Below are positions 25,012-32,715 of a stretch of 64,000 nt of DNA, in pieces. The stretch comes from Streptomyces sp. NL15-2K (lineage in GTDB: Bacteria; Actinomycetota; Actinomycetes; Streptomycetales; Streptomycetaceae), in NCBI RefSeq assembly GCF_030551255.1, contig NZ_CP130630.1, positions 5,127,501-5,191,500 of the forward strand. Reading direction: 5' to 3'. The translations under genes were made by a program, and so were the position numbers. The notes beneath the pieces are model-generated. The model worked only from the letters and a program-made list of their open reading frames with translations, made no database searches and was not told the DNA's origin. Within the stretch, counting starts at the first letter, position 1, and each line of letters begins with the position of its first letter.

Positions 25012-26609
25012 GCACCACGACGGCATCCATCACCCCGGTCGTCGTACGGCTGAAGCTGTCGCTGCTGCACAATGGCCTACGGCAGTCCAGCGGGCGGCGG
25101 GCCGCGTACATCGGGTCGGCCGTCGCCGTGCTGCTCTCCTCCGCCCTGCTGTTGATCCTGCTGATCGCGCTCCGCGGCCACGATCACGCCGCGTCCGTGG
25201 TCGTGCCGCTGGTGGCGGTGCTGGCGGTCGGCTGGGCGGTGATGCCGCTGTTCTTCCCCGGCGGCGACGAGACCCTCGACCCCACCCGTCTGGTGATGCT
25301 GCCCCTGCGGCCCCGCCCGCTGGTGCGGGCGCTGCTCGCGGCCTCGCTGGTCGGCATCGGGCCGCTGTTCACCCTGTGCGTGCTGGCCGGATCGGTGGTC
25401 TCCGTCGCGCACGGGGGTGTGGCGTACGTCGTCGGCGTCGTCGGTGGCGCCCTCGCGCTGCTGGTCTGCGTGGCCCTCGCGCGGACCGTCGCCGCCGCCA
25501 ACATCCGGCTGCTGACCAGCCGCAAGGGCCGTGATCTGGCGGTGCTGAGCGGGCTGTTCGTCGCGATCGGGGCGCAGGTGGTGAACTTCGGTGCGCAACG
25601 GCTGAGTTCGGGCGGGCTGGGCCAGCTCGACGCGCCGGCCGAGGTGCTGAAGTGGGTGCCGCCCGCGTCGGCGATCGGGGCGGCGGACTCCGCGAGCCAG
25701 GGGTCGTACGGCGTCGCCGTCCTCCAGCTCGCTCTGTCCGCCCTCGCGCTGGTGGCGCTGCTGGCCCTGTGGTCGCGGCATCTGACCCGGCTGATGACCT
25801 CGCCTGACGGATCGACCCTCCAGGCCATCGACGCGAGGGCCACCCGGGAGCGGACCTCGACGGGCCTGTCCCGGCTGCTGCCCGGCGGCCGTACCGGCAC
25901 GGTCATGGAGCGCAGCCTGCGCTATGTGTGGCGCGACCCCAAGACCAAGGCGGCCTGGGTGACGTCCCTCGCCATCGGCCTGATCGTGCCGCTGTTCAAC
26001 GCCGTGCAGGGCACCGGCTCCCTCTACTTCGCCTGTTTCGCCGCCGGGATGCTCGGCGTGCAGATGTACAACCAGTTCGGGCAGGACACCTCCGCGTTCT
26101 GGATCGTCGCGATGACGATCTCCTCCACCCGGGACGCGTACGTCGAGCTGCGGGCGCGGGCGCTGGCACTGCTGGTGATCACGCTGCCGTACGCCACGCT
26201 CGTGACCGTCCTGACGACGGCGCTGCTCGGCGACTGGCCGAAGCTGCCCGAGGTGCTCGGGCTGTCCTTCGCGCTGCTCGGCGCGTTGCTGGCGACCGGC
26301 GCGTGGACGTCCGCCCGCTTCCCGTACTCCATCCCGCAGGAGGGCCACAAGAACGTCGCTCCCGGGCAGTCCGGGCTCGCCTTCATGGCGATCCTCGGCG
26401 GGATGGTCGGGGGCGCCCTGCTGTGCGCCCCCGTCATCGCGGCGACGATCTGGGTGAACGTGAGTGAGGGCGGCGACGAGTGGAGCTGGCTGCTGCTGCC
26501 GGTCGGTGCGGTCTACGGGACGGCGATCGCGGTGGCGGGGCTGCGGATGGCGGCGCCGCGGACGGCACGGCAGTTGCCGGAGATTCTGCTGGCGGTCAGC
26601 AAGGGGTGA
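25008..26609 (+). CDS. ABC transporter permease (ABC-2-like)
   Basis: Membrane protein of 533 residues with about twelve hydrophobic segments, paired with the ATPase upstream. The GTG overlaps the ATPase stop codon. Segments such as AYIGSAVAVLLSSALLLILLIALRG and the later MLGVQMYNQFGQDTSAFWIVAM are typical of large two-copy-fold exporter permeases in Streptomyces. The frame is open upstream inside the ATPase gene but that part is a shadow. The substrate is unknown. A short GC hairpin follows the stop. Confidence 0.9.
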   Translation: MSTTTASITPVVVRLKLSLLHNGLRQSSGRRAAYIGSAVAVLLSSALLLILLIALRGHDHAASVVVPLVAVLAVGWAVMPLFFPGGDETLDPTRLVMLPLRPRPLVRALLAASLVGIGPLFTLCVLAGSVVSVAHGGVAYVVGVVGGALALLVCVALARTVAAANIRLLTSRKGRDLAVLSGLFVAIGAQVVNFGAQRLSSGGLGQLDAPAEVLKWVPPASAIGAADSASQGSYGVAVLQLALSALALVALLALWSRHLTRLMTSPDGSTLQAIDARATRERTSTGLSRLLPGGRTGTVMERSLRYVWRDPKTKAAWVTSLAIGLIVPLFNAVQGTGSLYFACFAAGMLGVQMYNQFGQDTSAFWIVAMTISSTRDAYVELRARALALLVITLPYATLVTVLTTALLGDWPKLPEVLGLSFALLGALLATGAWTSARFPYSIPQEGHKNVAPGQSGLAFMAILGGMVGGALLCAPVIAATIWVNVSEGGDEWSWLLLPVGAVYGTAIAVAGLRMAAPRTARQLPEILLAVSKG

Positions 26610-26626
26610 GCCCCCGTGCCGGGGGC
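26610..26626. terminator. GC hairpin after the ABC operon
   Basis: GCCCCC / GGGGGC stem with a five-base loop immediately after the permease stop and before the convergent hydrolase gene. No T-run. Confidence 0.5.
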
Positions 26627-26652
26627 GCGCGCCGTGTACAAGACGCGGAGCG

Positions 26653-27546
26653 TCAGCCCTGGAGGTCCGTGAGGAGGCCGTCGAGGAAGGGCTCGATGGC
26701 GCCCCGCCAGGCCTCCGGCTGGTCGTAGTGCACGAGGTGGCCGGCGTCGGCGACCTCCGCGTACTGGCCGCGGGGCAGTACGCGGACCATCTCCTGGGCC
26801 TCCGCACGGCCGAGCTCGCCGTCGAGGCCGCGGACGACCAGGGCGGGGCACTGGACCTGGGTGAGCTCCTCCCAGTGCGCGTCGTACACCCACGTCTCGC
26901 GGGACTCCAGCATCTGCTCCGGCTCGAAGACCGGGCGCCAGCCGTCGGGGGACTCCTGCATGACCTCGGCGTAGAACTCGCCGCGGGCCGGGTTCGGGCG
27001 CTCCACCCAGGGGTCGTCCTCGCCGAACCACTTGCGGACGTCGGCGAGCGTGGCGAAGGGGACGGGCCAGGCCTTGAACCAGTTCTCCCACTCGCGCTGG
27101 GAGGCCGCGCCGAGCGCGGAGGCCCGCATGTCGCAGATGATCAGCCCGCGAACCAGGTCGGGGCGCTTGGCGGCGAGTTGCCAGGCGGTCAGGGCGCCCA
27201 TGGCGTGGCCGATGAGGACGGCGGGGGTGAGGCCGAGCTGTTCCAGGACGGCTTCGGCGTCCTCGACGTAGGCCTCGCGGGTGAAGGCGGCCCGTGGGGG
27301 CTTCTCGCTCTGGCCGTGGCCGCGCTGGTCGAGTGCTACGGCGCGATGCCGCCCGGAGAGCCAGCGGGCGGTGGAGGCCCAGTGCGAGGCGCGGCCCATC
27401 AGGCCGTGCAGTAACAGCACGCCGGGCGTCGGCTCGGTTTCCGCGAGACCCTGGTCCGGCGCCGGGTCGGTCTTGGGAGGGTCGCCGAACTCCCAGGCCG
27501 CGAGGCGTACGCCGCACGCCCCGGTCACGTCGATGCGTCGCGCCAT
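26653..27546 (-). CDS. alpha/beta hydrolase-fold protein without nucleophile
   Basis: Alpha/beta-hydrolase fold of 297 residues. The oxyanion motif HGLMG is at 47-51 and a possible acid/base pair is Asp242 and His270 (in DAGHLVHYDQPEAW). The nucleophile elbow, normally G-x-S-x-G, reads GHAMG at 113-117, so Ala115 replaces the catalytic serine. Either the protein is non-hydrolytic (binding, cofactor-free oxygenase-like or lyase-like chemistry) or it is catalytically dead. Otherwise the sequence is intact with normal codon use. The ATG at 27546 is the start of homology; an open extension upstream reaches a 16-bp palindrome. Confidence 0.88.
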   Translation of the reverse strand: MARRIDVTGACGVRLAAWEFGDPPKTDPAPDQGLAETEPTPGVLLLHGLMGRASHWASTARWLSGRHRAVALDQRGHGQSEKPPRAAFTREAYVEDAEAVLEQLGLTPAVLIGHAMGALTAWQLAAKRPDLVRGLIICDMRASALGAASQREWENWFKAWPVPFATLADVRKWFGEDDPWVERPNPARGEFYAEVMQESPDGWRPVFEPEQMLESRETWVYDAHWEELTQVQCPALVVRGLDGELGRAEAQEMVRVLPRGQYAEVADAGHLVHYDQPEAWRGAIEPFLDGLLTDLQG

Positions 27547-27706
27547 AGGTCCTGGCACCCCCCTAAGCTCCGCTCGGACCGCTCGTTCCGCTCGAGGCGG
27601 CCGGTCCTGTGAATCACGTCCTGTGAACCGCGTCCTGCCTGCCGTGTCTGCCGAACCCGCTGTGTGAGCCAGCGCACGTAGCCCGCGACTCGTCACCCGC
27701 AGAGTA

Positions 27707-27722
27707 TCGAATGCGCATTCGA
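27707..27722. promoter_or_regulatory. 16-bp perfect palindrome, SOS-box-like
   Basis: TCGAATGCGCATTCGA lies 160 bp upstream of the hydrolase-fold gene. It resembles the actinobacterial LexA box GAAC-N4-GTTC, with GAAT/ATTC in place of GAAC/GTTC. Confidence 0.45.
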
Positions 27723-27804
27723 AGACGACGTCTCCGCGAGCAACACCCCTCGTTCGAGTGACCCCGCTCAAGGAATGATCGCCGTCGCCGAGGGGAGATC
27801 TTCA

Positions 27805-27925
27805 GCGGGAGGCGGACCGGTCGGGGAAACCGGTCCGAGGGGAATGACCCTGAGAGCTCGGGGCTCCGGGTCAGCACAGGGGAGGACAGGCCCCGGCGCC
27901 ACACAGGCGCCGGGGCCCTCTCCGT
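27805..27925 (+). ncRNA. candidate structured RNA with terminal GC hairpin
   Basis: Three successive hairpins in an intergenic region. H1 is CGGACCGGT / ACCGGTCCG (27813-27837, 7-base loop). H2 is TGACCC ... GAGC / GCTC ... GGGTCA (27845-27873). H3 is GGCCCCGGCGCC / GGCGCCGGGGCC (27889-27917, 5-base loop), a strong terminator-like stem. The strand is uncertain; H3 could also terminate minus-strand transcription from dmdR1. No known riboswitch consensus fits. Confidence 0.4.
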
Positions 27926-28088
27926 CTCTACGGCACATCTTCCCGCCCCCTCCCCGGCCGGACGGCATCACTGCCACGCCCCGGCCAAGAGCCCCTCAGG
28001 TCATATGCCTCACGCGACAGCGTCGCACGGGAAACGTCCCGGCGCTGCGATTCGGCACAGTGAATCTTGGATTCGACGAGAACAAGGG

Positions 28089-28136
28089 GGCGCCGCAACT
28101 GCCCCACACGTCCCGGGAGTTGACGACTGCGGCGCC
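28089..28136 (-). terminator. hairpin downstream of dmdR1
   Basis: GGCGCCGCA / TGCGGCGCC arms (9 bp, 30-base loop) begin two bases after the dmdR1 stop. Confidence 0.5.
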
Positions 28137-28138
28137 TC

Positions 28139-28831
28139 TCAGCGCTTGGCCACGAACACGTGCGAGGCGATGTCCGCCTCCAGCTCGGCCGCCTCGCCGC
28201 CGCTGCCCACGAGCACCCCGCCCGCCGACTCCGTCACGCTCACCACCGAGCCGGGCTGCACGCCCGCACGACGCAGCGTGTACATCAGCTGCGCGTCCGT
28301 CTGGATCGGCTCGCCGATCCGGCGCACGACGACCGTCTTGCCCTCCAGACCCGGGTCGAGGTCGGCGAGCGACACCATCCCCGCGTCCAGGAACGGGTCC
28401 GCGCCGTCCTTCTCGCCCAGCTCCTCCAGGCCCGGGATCGGGTTGCCGTACGGCGACTCGGTCGGGTGGCGCAGCAGCTCCAGCACGCGGCGCTCCACGG
28501 CCTCGCTCATCACGTGTTCCCAGCGACACGCCTCCGCGTGCACCTGCTCCCACTCCAGACCGATCACGTCGACGAGCAGGCACTCCGCGAGCCGGTGCTT
28601 GCGCATCACGCGCGTGGCCAGCCGACGGCCCTCGTCCGTCAGCTCCAGGTGGCGGTCGCTGGCGACGGACACCAAGCCGTCGCGCTCCATCCGCGCCACC
28701 GTCTGGCTGACCGTCGGCCCGCTCTGGTCGAGCCGCTCGGCGATCCGGGCGCGCATGGGGACCACACCTTCCTCCTCCAGCTCCAGAATGGTGCGGAGGT
28801 ACATCTCCGTGGTGTCGATCAGTCCGGACAT
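28139..28831 (-). CDS. dmdR1: iron-dependent repressor (DtxR/IdeR family)
   Basis: Master iron regulator of 230 residues that, loaded with Fe2+, represses siderophore and iron-uptake genes. N-terminal winged helix (~1-65, with SGPTVSQTVARMERDGLV as the recognition helix). The metal ligands fall at the same numbers as in DtxR: Met10, Cys102, Glu105 and His106 for the primary site, His79, Glu83 and His98 for the ancillary site. A C-terminal SH3-like domain is present. The ATG at 28831 follows AAGGGGC. The gene name rests on family and on remembered neighbourhood (SIS gene, purU); the second S. coelicolor paralogue dmdR2 is the alternative. Confidence 0.95.
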   Translation of the reverse strand: MSGLIDTTEMYLRTILELEEEGVVPMRARIAERLDQSGPTVSQTVARMERDGLVSVASDRHLELTDEGRRLATRVMRKHRLAECLLVDVIGLEWEQVHAEACRWEHVMSEAVERRVLELLRHPTESPYGNPIPGLEELGEKDGADPFLDAGMVSLADLDPGLEGKTVVVRRIGEPIQTDAQLMYTLRRAGVQPGSVVSVTESAGGVLVGSGGEAAELEADIASHVFVAKR

Positions 28832-28918
28832 ACGTGCCCCTTGATGAGATTGCCCGAAGCACGACAGCTTCGCGGCGTGTGCGCTGGCCCTGACATCAAT
28901 TCTGCCGGATACCACTGA
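28160..28918 (+). CDS. antiparallel ORF over dmdR1 (adm-like)
   Basis: A 252-codon open frame on the strand opposite dmdR1, covering nearly all of it, His/Arg/Leu/Ala-rich with no recognisable domain. In high-GC DNA such frames arise by chance. In S. coelicolor, however, an antiparallel gene called adm was described opposite dmdR1 and linked to siderophore and antibiotic production. This ORF occupies the equivalent position. Its start is not settled and no ribosome site stands out, so it is listed only because of that precedent. Confidence 0.3.
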   Translation: MRGDVRLQLGRLAAAAHEHPARRLRHAHHRAGLHARTTQRVHQLRVRLDRLADPAHDDRLALQTRVEVGERHHPRVQERVRAVLLAQLLQARDRVAVRRLGRVAQQLQHAALHGLAHHVFPATRLRVHLLPLQTDHVDEQALREPVLAHHARGQPTALVRQLQVAVAGDGHQAVALHPRHRLADRRPALVEPLGDPGAHGDHTFLLQLQNGAEVHLRGVDQSGHTCPLMRLPEARQLRGVCAGPDINSAGYH

Positions 28919-28982
28919 CAACCGTGCCGCGCCGGGGAAACCAAGACGTTACGGCGGGGCTGTCACAGCCGTATCGAATCCC

Positions 28983-29043
28983 ATGGGCATTCTGTCCTAT
29001 GGGCGTCCTGTCCCATGGGCGTCCTGTCCTATGGGCGTCCTGA
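28983..29043. repeat. 16-bp tandem repeat upstream of the SIS gene
   Basis: About 3.8 copies of ATGGGCGTCCTGTCC(T/C), starting at 28983, 28999, 29015 and 29031, with one diverged first unit. It lies in the shared upstream region of dmdR1 and the SIS gene. Confidence 0.85.
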
Positions 29044-29160
29044 ATGACACCCCGATTGACATCCCACTGGTCCAGACCGCACGGTGATCTGCGACACGGA
29101 CACCACCGCAGACACCACCCTGCCACGACGCAGACACCTGACGCTCCGAAAGGGCCCCGT

Positions 29161-29916
29161 ATGAGCGACGGCAAGCTGTCCGGCCAGTTCTTCGACGCCG
29201 CGATCGGCCTGCTGCAACGGGTCCGCGACGAGGAGGCGGAGGCCATCGAGGCGGCCGGCACCCTCCTCGCCGACACCGTCGCCTCCGGCGGCCGCCTCTT
29301 CGCCTTCGGCGCCGGACACTCCTCGCTCGCCGCGCAGGACGTCGTCTACCGCGCGGGCGGCCTCGCCCTGATGAACCTGCTCGCCGTCCCGGGCGTCGTC
29401 GGCGTCGACGTGATGCCCGCGACCCTCGGCTCGGCCCTCGAGCGTGTCGACGGCCTCGCGAGCGCCGTCCTTGACTCCTCGCCGGTCCGCACGGGCGACA
29501 CCCTCGTGATCATCTCCCTCTCGGGGCGCAACGCGCTGCCCGTGGAGATGGCCATGAAGGCGCGCTCCCTGGGTGCGAAGGTGATCGGCGTGACGTCGGT
29601 GGCGTACGCCACGGAGACGACGTCACGGCACGTCTCCGGCACCTACCTCAAGGACCACTGCGACATCGTCCTCGACTCGAAGATCGCGATCGGCGACGCG
29701 GAACTCACCCTCGACACCATCCCCGCGCCCTTCGCCCCCGCCTCGACGGTCGTCACATCGGCGATCCTCCAGGCGGTCATGGCCACGGCGGCCGGCACCC
29801 TGGCCGACCGGGGCATCGAGCCGCCGCTGCTGCGGTCGGGGAACGTGGACGGGGGCCACGAGTGGAACCGGAGGGTGATGGAGCAGTACGGGGACCGGAT
29901 CTTCTACCTGCGCTGA
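29161..29916 (+). CDS. SIS-domain phosphosugar-binding protein (UPF0309)
   Basis: Soluble protein of 251 residues with a sugar-isomerase (SIS) fold, of the UPF0309 family. It begins MSDGKLSGQFFDAAIGLLQR. The phosphosugar-binding loops are seen as FAFGAGHSSLAAQDVVYRAGG and VIISLSGRNALPVEMAMKAR. The ATG at 29161 has an AAAGGG site and is where homology starts; an open extension upstream is not supported. Its substrate is not known; amino-sugar phosphates are usual for the fold. It is divergent from dmdR1 across a 16-bp repeat array. Confidence 0.9.
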   Translation: MSDGKLSGQFFDAAIGLLQRVRDEEAEAIEAAGTLLADTVASGGRLFAFGAGHSSLAAQDVVYRAGGLALMNLLAVPGVVGVDVMPATLGSALERVDGLASAVLDSSPVRTGDTLVIISLSGRNALPVEMAMKARSLGAKVIGVTSVAYATETTSRHVSGTYLKDHCDIVLDSKIAIGDAELTLDTIPAPFAPASTVVTSAILQAVMATAAGTLADRGIEPPLLRSGNVDGGHEWNRRVMEQYGDRIFYLR

Positions 29917-29954
29917 GCCGCAAGGCCCCCTGTCACGGAACCCCCCCAAGGCCC

Positions 29955-31376
29955 CTACTCCCGGCCCATCACCTCGGCCAGATCCAGCGCGGACGCGATC
30001 CGAACCGCCACATCCTCCGCGTACACCGCGTCCCCGCGCTCGAACGGACTCCGCCCGGCCCCCCGCAGAAACGTCACGACACCCAACGTCCGCCCCCGAC
30101 TCCGCAACACCGCACACAACGCGTGCACCGCGTCCGCCGGCCACTGCCGCGCCAGCGCCCACTCCCGCGCCTCCGCCGCCGGCACCGACCCCACGCTCGC
30201 CCGCACCGGCCCGATCCGGTCCACGCACTGCAACGCCGGATGCCCCTCCGCGTACCGCACGGGCAACCCTGCCTGCCCGGTGATCAGACTCGGCCCCGGC
30301 GCCCCGGAGGGCGTCGCCGCCACCCGCACCAGCCGCACCGGACCCGCCTCCGCCCCGTCCGCCACCGAACCACCCGCCACCCGGTCGATCAGCGCATGGT
30401 CGGCGAACCCGGCCAGCGCGAAGTCCAAGTGAACGGTGGCCGCCTCCCCCGGGTCCTCGCACTCCGCGGCCGCCCGCGCCGCCCGGTGCAACTGATTCGT
30501 ACGGAACCGCAGCAGCGACCCCTCCTGCTCGCCCTGCTTGGCCTCCGTCACGTCCTGGAACAACCAGCCGACACCCAGCGGCACCGGCTCCTCCGCGAGC
30601 GGCGAGGCCAGCCGTACGAACCCACACCGCCAGCAACGCCGCTTCTCACCGTCCGGCGTCCGCACACTCACCCAGATCTCCGCCGGAGCGGGCGGCGCGC
30701 CCTCCGCCAGCACGTGCGTCAGCGCGCTCTCCAGCTCCTCCACACCCTGCGCGAGCAACTCCCCGAGAGGCCGCCCCAGCACCGACGTACGCCCGATCCC
30801 CAACGCCCGCGCCGCATGCGCGTTCACCACGGCGGGCCGCAGATCGGCGTCGACGAGCACCACACCCCAGCTCGCATCCTCGAACAGCGCCTCGCTCAAG
30901 GCGATCGACCGCTCCAGGTCGATCTGCGCGTGCACCTCGCTGAACGCGCAGTACACCCCCGCCGGCTTCCCGTCGGGCCCGCGCACGGCCGCCGACTGCG
31001 TCCGTACGAGCACCCGCCCGCCGTCCTTCGTCAGCAACGCGAACTCGTCCACCTGCCGCCCCGGGGCGTGCATCGCCGACATCAGCCGCCCCTCGACCTC
31101 CTCGGCATCCGCACTGCGCACGGCCCACCCCGCGAACCCCTGCCGCCCCACGGCCTCCGCCGCGGTCCAGCCCAGGATCCGCTCGGCCTCGCGGTTCCAG
31201 TGCGTCACCACCCCGTCCGCGTCGAAGGCGCACAAGGCGGCGTCCATCCCGTCCAGCAGCGCGGCCAGCAGATCGGACCCGCCCGAGCCCTCCGAACCGC
31301 CCGAACCCTCCGGACCGTCCCGCCCAGGCTCCGGCCCGAGCTCGTCCGTGATCCCACTACGCCGGGAAGCACTCAC
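29955..31376 (-). CDS. PAS/GAF sensor protein without output domain
   Basis: Protein of 473 residues. A PAS domain (~35-150, LLAALLDGMDAALCAFDADGVVTHWNREAERILGW) is followed by a second PAS (~160-280, ALFEDASWGVVLVDADLRPAVVNAHAARALG) and a GAF-like C-terminal region (~300-465). There is no histidine kinase, PP2C phosphatase, GGDEF or helix-turn-helix after them, so it may be an adaptor or a sensor acting through another protein. The N-terminal ~30 residues are Gly/Ser/Pro-rich. Two PAS domains plus a trailing GAF resemble the sensor half of Streptomyces PP2C phosphatases. Confidence 0.87.
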   Translation of the reverse strand: MSASRRSGITDELGPEPGRDGPEGSGGSEGSGGSDLLAALLDGMDAALCAFDADGVVTHWNREAERILGWTAAEAVGRQGFAGWAVRSADAEEVEGRLMSAMHAPGRQVDEFALLTKDGGRVLVRTQSAAVRGPDGKPAGVYCAFSEVHAQIDLERSIALSEALFEDASWGVVLVDADLRPAVVNAHAARALGIGRTSVLGRPLGELLAQGVEELESALTHVLAEGAPPAPAEIWVSVRTPDGEKRRCWRCGFVRLASPLAEEPVPLGVGWLFQDVTEAKQGEQEGSLLRFRTNQLHRAARAAAECEDPGEAATVHLDFALAGFADHALIDRVAGGSVADGAEAGPVRLVRVAATPSGAPGPSLITGQAGLPVRYAEGHPALQCVDRIGPVRASVGSVPAAEAREWALARQWPADAVHALCAVLRSRGRTLGVVTFLRGAGRSPFERGDAVYAEDVAVRIASALDLAEVMGRE

Positions 31377-31524
31377 CTGGACCCCCTGCCAAGCTGCGTC
31401 CGCACATACAGCGCGTCGGTACGCTCACTAGCAATCATCTAACTGGAACGTGACGCAGCACACACCGAGTTCCCACAAGATTGAAGCAATCGTTGTCCGC
31501 CGGAAACGCGACGCCGCCTCCAGC

Positions 31525-32025
31525 CTAGGCCGCGGACGGCTCCAGCCGCAGGTCAAGCCACAGATCGCTCTCGCCATCCAGCACATACCGCTCGATCTCG
31601 ACAAAGCCGCGCCTCTCGGCGAACCGGACGCCCTCCACATTGGCGGCCAACACACAGGTCTCGACCACCCGGGCGCCGAGCACGCGCGCGTGCGCGAGCC
31701 CGTTCTCGTACAGCGCCGTGCCGAATCCGCGCCCGCGGTACTCGGGCAGCACACGAGCGATCACCGTCGCCGTGGTGCCCTCCGTCCCTGCCTCCGCCTC
31801 TGGCGGCCGGACGGTCGAGCAGCCGACGAGGACGTCACCGAGATACGCGTTCTCCAGCAGGTAGCGCGCACTGCGCTGCCGTACGTCTTCCAGATCCATC
31901 GCGGCGGGCGGAACGATCACGTTGTGCACGTGCCGCCACTGCTCGAGCATCACGTCACCCTTCACCGGCTCGATCCGTAGATCCCGAAGATCCGGATGGT
32001 CCGGATGGTCCGGATGGTCAGACAC
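31525..32025 (-). CDS. GNAT family N-acetyltransferase
   Basis: Acetyl-CoA-dependent N-acyltransferase of 166 residues. The acetyl-CoA motif A is seen as ARVLPEYRGRGFGTALYENGL, followed by the beta6-7 segment NVEGVRFAERRGF. The GTG at 32025 overlaps the stop codon of the RidA-like gene (8 bases), so the two are cotranslated. Its N-terminus carries a threefold DHP repeat coded by a 9-bp tandem (CCGGATGGT) array at about 31990-32019. The target amine is unknown. Confidence 0.88.
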   Translation of the reverse strand: MSDHPDHPDHPDLRDLRIEPVKGDVMLEQWRHVHNVIVPPAAMDLEDVRQRSARYLLENAYLGDVLVGCSTVRPPEAEAGTEGTTATVIARVLPEYRGRGFGTALYENGLAHARVLGARVVETCVLAANVEGVRFAERRGFVEIERYVLDGESDLWLDLRLEPSAA

Positions 32026-32464
32026 GATCGCCGCTCCCCCTCCGCGCATACACCTCGATCTCGAACCGCATACGAGGATCCGCCAGCCCGCAGACCATCA
32101 TCGTCGCCGCCGGCCGCACCTCCCCGAACACCCGCCGCAACACCGGCCAGCACGGCTCGAAGTCCTCCCGCTCGGGCAGCAGATACCGCACCCGCACGAC
32201 ATCCGCGAACGAACACCCCGCCTCCGCCAACGCCGCCCCGACGTTACGCAGACACTGCTCGGCCTGTTCGACGACATCGTCCGAGATCGTCATCGTCGCG
32301 TAGTCGTACCCGGTGGTCCCCGACACGTGCACCCAGTCCCCGTCGACCACGGCACGGGCGTACCCGATCTGGTCCTCGAAGGTGGACCCGCTGAGAATCG
32401 CCCGCCGGACCTCACTCGTCTCAGTCATGTCAGTCATGTCAGTCATGTCAGTCATGTCAGTCAT
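32018..32464 (-). CDS. RidA/YjgF family protein
   Basis: Enamine/imine deaminase fold of 148 residues or fewer, forming trimers in the family. Segments AILSGSTFEDQIGYARAVVDG and VSGTTGYDYATMTISDDVVEQAEQ are typical, and FEIEVYARRG closes the fold. The conserved RidA arginine near the end reads R in DPRMRFEIE. The start region is a 9-bp tandem repeat giving five in-frame ATGs (32464, 32455, 32446, 32437, 32428). No ribosome site precedes them, and a TAGCGT -10 box lies seven bases before the first, so the mRNA is probably leaderless. It is coupled to the GNAT gene. Confidence 0.9.
   Translation of the reverse strand: MTDMTDMTDMTDMTETSEVRRAILSGSTFEDQIGYARAVVDGDWVHVSGTTGYDYATMTISDDVVEQAEQCLRNVGAALAEAGCSFADVVRVRYLLPEREDFEPCWPVLRRVFGEVRPAATMMVCGLADPRMRFEIEVYARRGSGDRV
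32420..32464. repeat. 9-bp tandem repeat of start codons
   Basis: ATGACTGAC is repeated four times and then ATGACTGAG follows (minus strand), so each unit restarts the RidA-like frame with Met-Thr-Asp. Confidence 0.9.
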
Positions 32465-32477
32465 GCGCGGAACGCTA
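32465..32477 (-). promoter_or_regulatory. -10 element of ridA-like gene, leaderless
   Basis: TAGCGT (32472-32477, minus strand) is seven bases from the first ATG. Confidence 0.5.
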
Positions 32478-32491
32478 GGTGAACGGCACAC

Positions 32492-32699
32492 ACACGTCTA
32501 ATGCACATCGCACCAGCAGCAAGATCGGCTGCGCGTTCGACGAATTGGATCCTTTCGCACGAATGAGCGCCATAGGTGGATTCAGCCGTTCGCCCGCAGC
32601 TTGATCGCTAGCGTTTTCGGTACCCGGACGTGCGAGGTCAGTCGCTCCCCGACCGCAAGGTTGCCGGCTGACCAGCCCCAGTCATCGAGATCTGAAGAT
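32492..32699. other. intergenic segment before the IscB relic
   Basis: Lower GC than the neighbours in its first ~140 bases; it holds no gene. The left end of the IscB-type element is probably near 32640, where GC-rich, hairpin-prone sequence begins. Confidence 0.4.
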
Positions 32700-32715
32700 C
32701 AAGGAGGTGCCCTAG

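Noticed and set aside
27775..27930. Riboswitch (c-di-AMP, cobalamin or other)
   Set aside because: The hairpins do not match the conserved core sequences I know, and no typical downstream gene on the plus strand follows. Kept only as an RNA candidate.
27775..28710. 311-codon plus-strand frame
   Set aside because: Covers the hairpin region and the antisense of dmdR1 with no ribosome site or domain.
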